Source: Actinomycetes bacterium
Lineage (GTDB): Bacteria; Actinomycetota; Acidimicrobiia; Acidimicrobiales; Ilumatobacteraceae
NCBI GenBank assembly: GCA_014190295.1
Contig: BJGF01000003.1
Span: 1 to 51,795, forward strand
Length of the DNA: 51,795 nt
Reading direction: 5' to 3'
Under the pieces are notes generated by a model, which worked only from the letters and a program-made list of their open reading frames with translations, made no database searches and was not told the DNA's origin. Positions 9,766 through 16,311 of the stretch are shown here, piece after piece (the stretch's first letter is position 1; every line of letters begins with the position of its first letter). Made by a program: the position numbers and the translations under genes.

Positions 9766-9799
9766 GCAAGGCGACGGTGTTAAAACACCGCCGCCTTGC
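9766..9799 (-). terminator. Intergenic stem-loop between the binding-protein and permease genes
   Basis: The arms at 9766-9781 and 9784-9799 pair over 16 positions with a single mismatch around a tiny AA loop. On the transcribed minus strand it lies 24 bases after the substrate-binding protein stop. Only a weak T-rich tract follows (TGTTTGTGG), so it looks more like an attenuating or mRNA-stabilising hairpin than a full stop. Such hairpins commonly let binding proteins be made in excess of their permeases. Confidence 0.65.
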
Positions 9800-9822
9800 G
9801 TATTAGTGAATTACTTTATGAA

Positions 9823-11550
9823 TTATTTAGTTGACCAAACACCTGTCCAGTCAATGCCGAAGTTTGTCATCAAACGACGTTCTCCACCTGCGGCAAGTCC
9901 CAATTGTCCAACTCCACCCAAGTTCTTGTAAGTCAATGAATAGGCGAGCATCGAAATGTTCGTCATGTGAACTTCTTCTTGAAGTTGTTGTGTTGCCTGC
10001 TGATAGAGCTTCTTCTTCTTTGCCATATTTGATTCGGCACGGGCTGCGAACAACAAGTTTTCGCTGACTGTGTCCTTGAACGATGAAATGTTCAAGATTC
10101 CGAAATAAACAGGTAGTCCCTTAAGTGCAGGAACTGCCTGGGCAATTTGTGTGATGAAGTGTTTTGGGTTTCCACCAGACATGTCGCTCACTACGAACGG
10201 AACGATAAAGGCAGTACCTGTACCTTCCATCAACAGAAGCGGCAAGAGTTGGTATTGCATTGGGAATGCTTTTTGAATCGCCTCTGCTGTCGTTTGCGAC
10301 AAGAGATTCACTTTCATTCCGGCTGCTTGCCACATCTGCTGCAAGAGAACAGCGTTTGCAGTTGAGTCAGCAGACGCACTTACGTACGGCAAACTAAACT
10401 CAAGATCTTTGCCTGTTTCTGTCTTGTAGGCAACCACATCAGCTTTCGCTGCTGCGAGGTCAAATCCTGCGTAGCCCTTCTTGTTGTACATAATGTTGTT
10501 TGGTCCAACGATCGAGTCTGGAACCATGCCCAAACCTTTTTGACGAACCTTCAACCACTTAACACGGTCCATCGCATGAGAAACGGCGAGACGCGCGTTC
10601 TTGCTGCTGAATGGAGCGATCTTGTGGTTCAACCAAATTGTTGGATAGTAATCTGTTGGCGAAATAATCGTCGTCAGATTCTTGTTCTTTTGCAGGTCTT
10701 TGATCTGCTTGGCTTCTGAAGCTGACGAGAACATCGTTGCTGCGAGAGCACCACTCTTCACACCGCTGACGCGCGGTTGTGCATCTGGCAAAAATGTAAA
10801 GGTGATTCCGTCAAGGTATGGCAACTTGCCGCCATTGGCATCTTTGCGCCAATAGTCAGGATTGGCTGCAACAACAAGTTTTGTCAACTCGGTTGAAACC
10901 AACTTGAACGCGCCAGTACCAACTGGTTTTGTCGAACAATCTGCTCCAAGAATTTGACTTGGCGCACGGGCAAAGAAACGACCAGATGCGTAAAGCGATT
11001 CTGGATAATCAGACTCTGCTTGATACAAAGTTATTTGCACCGACATCGCACCAACTGCAACGACATCTTGAATGTTTGCAGTGAAACCTACTGCGGTACC
11101 AAGTTTGCCGGTGCTCTTTGGAGACTTGCCAAGCAAGCCGTTGATGTAGAGCGCTCCGCGCAAAGCCTGGAGGTTTAGCAACAATGCTGTTGCGTTGACA
11201 TCAGTGCCGTCATGGAACTTGATGCCATCTCGAATTGTCAGCAACCAAGTTTTGTAGTCTGCGCTGTGCTCGAATGATTTGAGCAGGTATGGAACAATTT
11301 TGCCGTCGGCTCGTTGCTCAACCCATGTCTCATAAATAGTACGACCGGCCATTAGCGAAGAGTTCGCCAAGTTGTCTGCCATGCAATAGCCAGGGAACGA
11401 GTCAAAAATACCAACTGTGATATTTCCGCCGCGCTTTGGAGTATCTGCACCAGCAGCACCGCTGGTTGCTACCTGACTGAGTGAAGCAACAAGTGCGATT
11501 GCCATAACGGCAGCAACCTTGCGACGACCTCCTGTGAATATTTTCTTCAT
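9823..11550 (-). CDS. Peptide/nickel-type ABC transporter substrate-binding protein (SBP family 5)
   Basis: A 575-residue exported binding protein. The N-terminus has a basic n-region (MKKIFTGGRRK), a hydrophobic core and an alanine-rich cleavage zone (TSGAAGADTPKRGG). There is no lipobox cysteine, which is unusual for a Gram-positive-type importer. RADGKIVPYLLKSFEHSADYKTWLL, where the YKTW element matches family 5, leads into IRDGIKFHDGTDVNATALLLNL, the classic SBP_bac_5 signature. Translation starts at an ATG behind GGGGGA, a good Shine-Dalgarno. It heads the importer operon. Substrate is not readable from sequence; peptides are typical, and the linked nucleoside hydrolase hints at nucleosides. 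Confidence 0.93.
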   Translation of the reverse strand: MKKIFTGGRRKVAAVMAIALVASLSQVATSGAAGADTPKRGGNITVGIFDSFPGYCMADNLANSSLMAGRTIYETWVEQRADGKIVPYLLKSFEHSADYKTWLLTIRDGIKFHDGTDVNATALLLNLQALRGALYINGLLGKSPKSTGKLGTAVGFTANIQDVVAVGAMSVQITLYQAESDYPESLYASGRFFARAPSQILGADCSTKPVGTGAFKLVSTELTKLVVAANPDYWRKDANGGKLPYLDGITFTFLPDAQPRVSGVKSGALAATMFSSASEAKQIKDLQKNKNLTTIISPTDYYPTIWLNHKIAPFSSKNARLAVSHAMDRVKWLKVRQKGLGMVPDSIVGPNNIMYNKKGYAGFDLAAAKADVVAYKTETGKDLEFSLPYVSASADSTANAVLLQQMWQAAGMKVNLLSQTTAEAIQKAFPMQYQLLPLLLMEGTGTAFIVPFVVSDMSGGNPKHFITQIAQAVPALKGLPVYFGILNISSFKDTVSENLLFAARAESNMAKKKKLYQQATQQLQEEVHMTNISMLAYSLTYKNLGGVGQLGLAAGGERRLMTNFGIDWTGVWSTK

Positions 11551-11591
11551 TATCTTTTCCCCCTTCGGAAAATGGCTTTATGCCTGTCCTA

Positions 11592-11621
11592 ACCCTACAC
11601 AACAAGACTGAACTAAGTCAA
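11592..11621 (-). promoter_or_regulatory. Putative promoter of the ABC importer operon
   Basis: On the minus strand TTGACT (11616-11621) is followed after 18 bases by TAGGGT (11592-11597). This resembles a sigma-70-type promoter about 40 bases upstream of the binding-protein ATG. The -35 box overlaps the end of the yqeY coding region. Both hexamers fit the consensus moderately. Confidence 0.5.
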
Positions 11622-12082
11622 AATGTGAGTCGGGACTTCACCAAATTGGCGATTTTTGCGCCATCGGCGCCTGCGCCAGCCCTATTGCGTACGGCTTTGA
11701 CTACCGCACCCATGGCTTTGGGGCCAGTTAAACCTTGTGATGTAGCCGCCGCCACCTCTTGATCCACAATCTGTTCCAGATCGGCATCGCTCATTGCAGC
11801 CGGCAAATAACGCTCGAGGATTGCTAATTCTGAGCGTTCGGCGGTCTCGGCCTCAGTGCGACCTGCGTCCTTATATATGTCTGCAGATTCAGCCCGTTTT
11901 TTAGCCTCAGCTCGCACGACTTCTTGAACCTGCTCGTTCGTTAGTTCTTTTGCTTCATCGCCCGCTACCTCAGCGTTCATAATCGCTGCAAGCGTCATTC
12001 TTAAAGTGGATGTCTCGACTTCGATGCGTGCTTTCATTGACGCTGTCAAATCTGCTCTGAGTTGGTCTTTTAAATTCGTCAT
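11618..12082 (-). CDS. GatB/YqeY domain-containing protein
   Basis: A 154-residue YqeY-type protein. LKDQLRADLTASMKAR at the N-terminus and the LRMTLAAIMNAEV stretch are the typical helical start. ERSELAILERYLPAAMSD followed by DLEQIVDQEV is the GatB tail-like helical domain, and GPKAMGAVVKAV is the conserved C-terminal motif. The domain is shared with the tRNA-binding end of the GatB amidotransferase subunit; the role of stand-alone YqeY is not established. The frame is open to 12103, but the ATG at 12082 has GGAG ten bases upstream and matches the usual N-terminus. Confidence 0.93.
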   Translation of the reverse strand: MTNLKDQLRADLTASMKARIEVETSTLRMTLAAIMNAEVAGDEAKELTNEQVQEVVRAEAKKRAESADIYKDAGRTEAETAERSELAILERYLPAAMSDADLEQIVDQEVAAATSQGLTGPKAMGAVVKAVRNRAGAGADGAKIANLVKSRLTF

Positions 12083-12118
12083 TTTAAGGTCGCTCCGGTT
12101 CAATTATCAAGTTCATTC

Positions 12119-12673
12119 GTGAATCACTCTCTGGCAATTAGCGTAGTACGCACGATGAACAACAAAGTGTTTGAACTCTTCTTTGCCATGCTCAGTCTGG
12201 GTGTGCTTGGTCTGAGCATCACGGTGATAGTTGCGCGGTTAACCAAGTCAAAAGGTTTTATTGCTGAAGTTCAAAAAATTGCTTTACCATTCGCCGCGCT
12301 GATTACTACTACTGCGATGTTTGGCAGTTTATATTTTTCGGAAATCGTGCACTACGTGCCATGCCGATTGTGTTGGCTACAAAGATTTGCCATGTACCCG
12401 CTTGCAATATTTTTAATAATCGCAAACTTCAAAAAATTTAAATTCACAAGGCACATTGCCGTAGTGCTCGCATTCGCAGGTGGCTCTGTTTCGGCCTATC
12501 ACTGGTTTCTTGAACGCTTCCCAAATTTAGACGCAGGTGTTTGTGATGCAAAGTTGCCGTGTGAATTTATTTGGTTTGAGAATTTTGGTTTCGTAACTTT
12601 GTCATTTATGGCTTTAACTGCATTTTTTTCAACAATCATTTTAGTTACACTTCCTCAACTGGAGAAAAAATGA
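12119..12673 (+). CDS. DsbB/BdbC-like disulfide bond formation membrane protein
   Basis: A protein of up to 184 residues with four hydrophobic segments. HYVPCRLCWLQRFAMYPL (CxxC at about residues 82-85) matches the first cysteine pair and following helix of DsbB/BdbC. A second pair with five residues between the cysteines lies in GVCDAKLPCEF in the second extracytoplasmic loop. These enzymes reoxidise an extracytoplasmic thiol oxidoreductase and pass electrons to quinone. The GTG at 12119 gives the longest reading; an ATG at 12155 (MNNKVFELFF) begins right at the first membrane segment and may be the true start. It overlaps the next gene by 4 bases (ATGA), the likely redox partner. Confidence 0.88.
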   Translation: MNHSLAISVVRTMNNKVFELFFAMLSLGVLGLSITVIVARLTKSKGFIAEVQKIALPFAALITTTAMFGSLYFSEIVHYVPCRLCWLQRFAMYPLAIFLIIANFKKFKFTRHIAVVLAFAGGSVSAYHWFLERFPNLDAGVCDAKLPCEFIWFENFGFVTLSFMALTAFFSTIILVTLPQLEKK

Positions 12674-13311
12674 ACACAAAAAATAACGAAGCATCATCAA
12701 GCAAGACTTTCTGGCTCGTAGGTTCAATTGTCGCTGCGATAGCAATCGCCGCGGTGATCGCAGTTTCAACTTCGTCCAGCAGCAAGAAGGTTGCAGAGGG
12801 CATCGATGAGTTTCATGCCGTAGAAGTTTCTGGGAATGCGCTTCCTGAATATTCTGCCGACGTCGCCGATGCTGCAGTTGGCATGATTGCCCCAGTGCTG
12901 ACCGGTCAAGGTTTCACTGGCAACAAAATAACGACAACGCCTGGCACACCGACACTGCTCGTGTTTCTCGCCCACTGGTGCCCTCACTGTCAACGCGAAG
13001 TGCCATTGCTCGTGCAATGGAACCGCGATGGTCTGGTGCCAAGTGGAATCGACGTAATCGCCGTTGCCACATCTAGTGACCCCGCATCACCAAACTTTCC
13101 ACCGTCGCAGTGGTTGGCTCGCGAAGAGTTTCCAGCACTCTGGCCAGTCATGACTGATAGCGGCGAAAAAACAGCAGCGGCCGCAATGGGTGTTACTGGG
13201 TTTCCGTTTTTCGTATTGCTTGACTCAAATGGCAAAGTCGTATTTCGAGGAAGTGGCGAGATCGAAATGAAGGTACTCACCGAAAGTATCAATAAAGCAC
13301 TCGGCGTCTAG
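12670..13311 (+). CDS. Membrane-anchored thioredoxin-like protein with CPHC active site
   Basis: A 213-residue protein with one N-terminal membrane segment (FWLVGSIVAAIAIAAVIAV) and an extracytoplasmic thioredoxin fold. The active site is in LAHWCPHCQREVP. CPHC is the motif of oxidising DsbA, but the surrounding fold and length look like TlpA/redoxin proteins. The cis-proline loop is GVTGFPFFVLLD. Its translational overlap with the DsbB/BdbC-like gene suggests the pair forms an oxidative folding system outside the membrane. Direction of the redox reaction cannot be proved from sequence. Confidence 0.9.
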   Translation: MNTKNNEASSSKTFWLVGSIVAAIAIAAVIAVSTSSSSKKVAEGIDEFHAVEVSGNALPEYSADVADAAVGMIAPVLTGQGFTGNKITTTPGTPTLLVFLAHWCPHCQREVPLLVQWNRDGLVPSGIDVIAVATSSDPASPNFPPSQWLAREEFPALWPVMTDSGEKTAAAAMGVTGFPFFVLLDSNGKVVFRGSGEIEMKVLTESINKALGV

Positions 13312-13406
13312 TCACTGCAAAAGCTACAACTGCAATATCTGACGCCTCAGTCGCCAGAACTTTGAATAACGAATAAAACCTTTCGATAACAATCCTGCTT
13401 CAAGTA

Positions 13407-13427
13407 TAATGGGAATGGTTCTCATTA
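13407..13427. promoter_or_regulatory. Fur-family (Zur-like) operator palindrome
   Basis: The arms TAATGGGAA and TTCTCATTA flank a TGG centre and pair with one mismatch. The AATGRGAA-N3-TTCTCATT pattern resembles Fur/Zur-type boxes. It lies directly upstream of a -10 box and covers the expected -35 position of the metal-transporter permease gene, as expected for a repressor site. Whether zinc, manganese or iron is sensed cannot be told from this site alone. Confidence 0.65.
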
Positions 13428-13431
13428 CTGC

Positions 13432-13437
13432 TACACT
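13432..13437 (+). promoter_or_regulatory. -10 box for leaderless transcript of the metal permease
   Basis: TACACT ends 6 bases before the GTG start at 13444. There is no Shine-Dalgarno before that GTG, so the mRNA probably begins at the start codon. Confidence 0.55.
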
Positions 13438-13443
13438 TAAAAG

Positions 13444-14319
13444 GTGAATAAAATTTTTTTCGCACCATTCGTTGATCACGAGTACATGCGTTTGGCTTTA
13501 CTGGCCAGCATCCTTGTGGCAATCACTTGCGCTATCGCCGGCACATTCGTCGTTCTGCGAGGTTTAGCTTTTGTAGGAGACGCATTAAGCCATGGAGTTT
13601 TACCTGGCATCGCGACTGCATTAATTTTCGGTGTTTCTGGAATCATTGGTGCAGCAGTTGGCGCGGTCGTAATGATGAGCGGTGTCAATTTGATCACTCG
13701 CAGATACAAGCTTTCTGGAGACACAGCGATCGGACTTTTATTCGTTGGAATGCTGGCACTAGGCGTGATGATCACATCTCGATCATCTAATTTTGAAGAA
13801 GACCTAGACCACATTTTGTTTGGCGAAACATTATCGGTTAAGCCCAATGACCTTCTTTGGCAAAGTCTCGCGCTAGTGATCGTTCTTCTTACCGGAATTT
13901 TTGCGAGGCGACCGTTCTTGCTGATGTCGGTTGATGAAGGGCTTGCCCGTACATCCGGATTTAATGTGACACTTTTTCAAAATCTAATGCTGGCGATTGT
14001 CGGGTTAACAGTGATCGCTAGTTTTCAAACTGTTGGTACATTGCTGGTGCTCGGAATGCTCATCGCCCCAGCCGCTACTGGCGTGTTATTTGCAAGACGC
14101 ATTTCGTCGATGATGATAATTGCAAGCATGATTGGCTGCATTGCCAGTTATGCAGGGCTTTTAATTAGCTTCCATTTTGAACTGGCTGCTAGCGCAAGCA
14201 TCGTGCTTGTTGCTGTATCAATTTTTGCAATCGGTGCTATCGCCACCGAGATAAAACGAAATCGCAATTCATTACAAGACGAAATGCCCCACCAGCACGA
14301 GCACAACCATGCCCACTAA
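13444..14319 (+). CDS. znuB: Zinc/manganese-type metal ABC transporter permease (ZnuB family)
   Basis: A 291-residue ABC-3 family permease with about eight hydrophobic segments. TFVVLRGLAFVGDALSHGVLPG is the family signature (core VGDALSHGVLPG). TVGTLLVLGMLIAPAATG is the conserved stretch that contacts the ATPase. The C-terminal tail is histidine-rich (MPHQHEHNHAH) and may bind metal on the cytoplasmic side. The start is a GTG behind a Fur-family palindrome and -10 box. It overlaps the ATPase gene by 11 bases. No binding-protein gene is present nearby, so the third component must be elsewhere. Confidence 0.92.
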   Translation: MNKIFFAPFVDHEYMRLALLASILVAITCAIAGTFVVLRGLAFVGDALSHGVLPGIATALIFGVSGIIGAAVGAVVMMSGVNLITRRYKLSGDTAIGLLFVGMLALGVMITSRSSNFEEDLDHILFGETLSVKPNDLLWQSLALVIVLLTGIFARRPFLLMSVDEGLARTSGFNVTLFQNLMLAIVGLTVIASFQTVGTLLVLGMLIAPAATGVLFARRISSMMIIASMIGCIASYAGLLISFHFELAASASIVLVAVSIFAIGAIATEIKRNRNSLQDEMPHQHEHNHAH

Positions 14320-15028
14320 AACAATCTCGGCGTCTCATCTTTCGATCGGGTTCGGGCGACATACAGTTGTTGCAGAAATCGAACTCACAACTTCACCAGG
14401 TGCACTGGTCGTTTTAATCGGCACAAACGGTTCTGGCAAGTCAACTTTTTTAAAAACCTTGGCAGGAATGCTCGCACCTATCTCCGGTCAAGTCACCATT
14501 CTTGGTGATGAACCTGGCAAATCTCCGCGTCGAGTTGCATATTTGCCGCAACATCCAATTTCTTCTCACACGCTTCCACTTCGTGCTCGTGATGTCGTAG
14601 CGATGGGAAGATTTGCTCATCTTGGATTATTCGGTCGTGAAACAGCTGAAGACCGAAAGATTTCGCAGTCATCACTTGAACTAACTGGCGCCATTGAATT
14701 CGCAGATAAACCACTGCGAGATCTGTCAAGTGGTCAGCAACAGCGAACTCATTTGGCACAAGTTCTAACTCGTCAAGCAGAGATCTTGCTGCTTGACGAA
14801 CCAACGGCAGGTCTTGACATCAACGGCCGCAAACTCGTTGCAGATCTAATCGCAAGCGAACGGGCTCGCGGCGTAACCGTCGTGATGGCGACACATGAAT
14901 TGCAAGATGCAGACAATGCAAACACCGTGATGCTGCTTGCCCAACGAGTTGTTTCTATCGGCCCACCAGATGTTGCGTTGCGAGACGAGTATCTACGCGA
15001 GTGCTTCGGTTTTACTCAACCGCACTAG
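14309..15028 (+). CDS. znuC: Zinc/manganese-type metal ABC transporter ATP-binding protein (ZnuC family)
   Basis: A 239-residue ATPase. Walker A is GTNGSGKSTFLKT, the Q-loop is in YLPQHP, the signature is DLSSGQQQRTHLAQVL, Walker B is ILLLDEPTAGLD, and the switch histidine is in MATHELQDAD. RVVSIGPPDVAL near the end is a typical closing element of metal-type ATPases. Its coupling to the ABC-3 permease upstream sets the class; the metal is inferred as zinc or manganese. The stop overlaps the end of the convergent ogt gene by 4 bases. Confidence 0.9.
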   Translation: MPTKTISASHLSIGFGRHTVVAEIELTTSPGALVVLIGTNGSGKSTFLKTLAGMLAPISGQVTILGDEPGKSPRRVAYLPQHPISSHTLPLRARDVVAMGRFAHLGLFGRETAEDRKISQSSLELTGAIEFADKPLRDLSSGQQQRTHLAQVLTRQAEILLLDEPTAGLDINGRKLVADLIASERARGVTVVMATHELQDADNANTVMLLAQRVVSIGPPDVALRDEYLRECFGFTQPH

Positions 15029-15528
15029 AAGCTTTTTTCGAGTGCGAGAAGTTTGCGCTTGATAGCCAGCCCACCGCCATAACCACCAAGTGTGCCGTCA
15101 GAAGCAACGACGCGATGACACGGCAACACAATCGCCACCGGATTTTTACCGTTTGCCGAGCCCACTGCACGAAACGCTTTTGGTTTTCGCACCAACTTTG
15201 CTTGCTGTGCATATGAAATAGTTTGACCATACGGAATCGTCGCTAGCGAACGCCACGCAGCAGTTTGAAACTTGGTGCCCGAGATATCGAGTTTGATCGA
15301 AAACTTTTTGCGCTTGCCGGCAAAGTATTCTTGCAACTGTTTTTCGGCGAGACTTAAGTTTCTTTTCGTAAGCACCGAAACTTTTTTATTTTTAACAACT
15401 TTCTTTGCGCCAAAAATAATCTCGCACAGACCTGATTGTGAAGCCACGAGTGTTAGTTTGCCAATCGGCGTAGAAATGACACGAGATTCAGTCACCCTTG
15501 GCACAGATGTTTGTGGCGTAACCTTCAC
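15025..15528 (-). CDS. ogt: Methylated-DNA--protein-cysteine methyltransferase
   Basis: A 167-residue suicide repair protein that moves the methyl group from O6-methylguanine to its own cysteine. The active site is IVLPCHRVVASDGTLGGYGGG. TAAWRSLATIPYGQTISYAQQA is the recognition helix region (core IPYGQTISYAQ), with FRAVGSANGKNP following. The N-terminal domain has ISTPIGKLTLVAS. The GTG start is supported by GGAGGT five bases upstream (15534-15539). That Shine-Dalgarno sits inside the first codons of the divergent mgsA gene. Confidence 0.95.
   Translation of the reverse strand: MKVTPQTSVPRVTESRVISTPIGKLTLVASQSGLCEIIFGAKKVVKNKKVSVLTKRNLSLAEKQLQEYFAGKRKKFSIKLDISGTKFQTAAWRSLATIPYGQTISYAQQAKLVRKPKAFRAVGSANGKNPVAIVLPCHRVVASDGTLGGYGGGLAIKRKLLALEKSF
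15519..15524 (+). promoter_or_regulatory. -10 box for leaderless mgsA transcript
   Basis: TAACCT ends 6 bases before the mgsA ATG at 15531. It lies within the first codons of ogt on the other strand. No Shine-Dalgarno is seen for mgsA. Confidence 0.5.
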
Positions 15529-15530
15529 TT

Positions 15531-15971
15531 ATGACCTCCATTGAAATGACGAATATTGAAAGCCCTGCCATAAAACGTATCGCACTTGTGGCTCACGACA
15601 ATATGAAACGCGAAATGCTTGAATGGGCAACCGAGCACAAAGAAGAACTCAGGCGGCACGTGTTAATCGCCACGGGCTCGACTGGCAAACTGGTCGCCGA
15701 CAGCACGGGGTTGACTCTCGAACGCATGCGCAGTGGACCACTGGGTGGCGATCAACAAATCGGCGCACGAATCTCTGACGGTGGCATTGATGTGTTGTTA
15801 TTTTTTTGGGATCCATTAGAGCCACAACCACACGACCCAGATATTCGCGCATTGTTGCGCATCGCCGTGGTTTGGAATATCCCGGTGGCTTGCAATCGTG
15901 CCAGCGCTGACTTTATTTTGAGTTCGCCTCTGATCGGCTCGCCGTATCAGCGGCGCGTGCCGAAATATTAA
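15531..15971 (+). CDS. mgsA: Methylglyoxal synthase
   Basis: A 146-residue enzyme converting dihydroxyacetone phosphate to methylglyoxal and phosphate, a bypass of lower glycolysis under phosphate stress. IALVAHDNMKREMLEWA holds the N-terminal His-Asp-Lys active-site elements. IATGSTGKLVAD is the phosphate loop, and RMRSGPLGGDQQIGA contains the catalytic aspartate. FFWDPLEPQPHDPDIRALLRIA is the conserved closing motif with the second aspartate and histidine. The ATG at 15531 with a -10 box upstream suggests a leaderless mRNA; an ATG at 15546 is an alternative. Confidence 0.95.
   Translation: MTSIEMTNIESPAIKRIALVAHDNMKREMLEWATEHKEELRRHVLIATGSTGKLVADSTGLTLERMRSGPLGGDQQIGARISDGGIDVLLFFWDPLEPQPHDPDIRALLRIAVVWNIPVACNRASADFILSSPLIGSPYQRRVPKY
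15534..15539 (-). promoter_or_regulatory. Shine-Dalgarno of ogt, inside mgsA
   Basis: The minus strand reads GGAGGT five bases before the ogt GTG. It fixes that start, and it means the ogt leader is antisense to the 5' end of mgsA. Confidence 0.7.
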
Positions 15972-15974
15972 AAA

Positions 15975-16295
15975 CTAAATCTTTGGCGGCGGCGGCGGCC
16001 CAAAACGATTCTCACCAGAATCACCAGAACGCAACGCAAATACCAAGTTAACAATTGGCGCGAAAATCCACCAGCCACGATGATCGGTGTCATGAATTCG
16101 TCGCACAGCAACTGCGATTGACGGCAACAAAGTCACCAACTGCGCCAAGTTGCCAATTGAAGAATGAATTGACGAACCAACCAGGCCAAGAACCACCGTG
16201 AATAACGCCCACCACCAATATTCGGCGCGCGAAGCACGACCCTTGAAGTTGGCATAATTCTGAAAGCCTGAACGAATCGCAGTTTGAAAGTTCAT
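15975..16295 (-). CDS. DUF805 family small membrane protein
   Basis: A 106-residue membrane protein starting MNFQTAIRSGFQNYANFKGR. FKGRASRAEYWWWALF is the DUF805 hallmark, and VAVRRIHDTDHRGWW is its second conserved motif. Two or three hydrophobic segments are visible. The tail is GENRFGPPPPPKI. Function is unknown for the family (YhaH-like). It converges with mgsA with 3 bases between stops. Confidence 0.9.
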   Translation of the reverse strand: MNFQTAIRSGFQNYANFKGRASRAEYWWWALFTVVLGLVGSSIHSSIGNLAQLVTLLPSIAVAVRRIHDTDHRGWWIFAPIVNLVFALRSGDSGENRFGPPPPPKI

Positions 16296-16311
16296 GGCGC
16301 TTTAATGCTAG

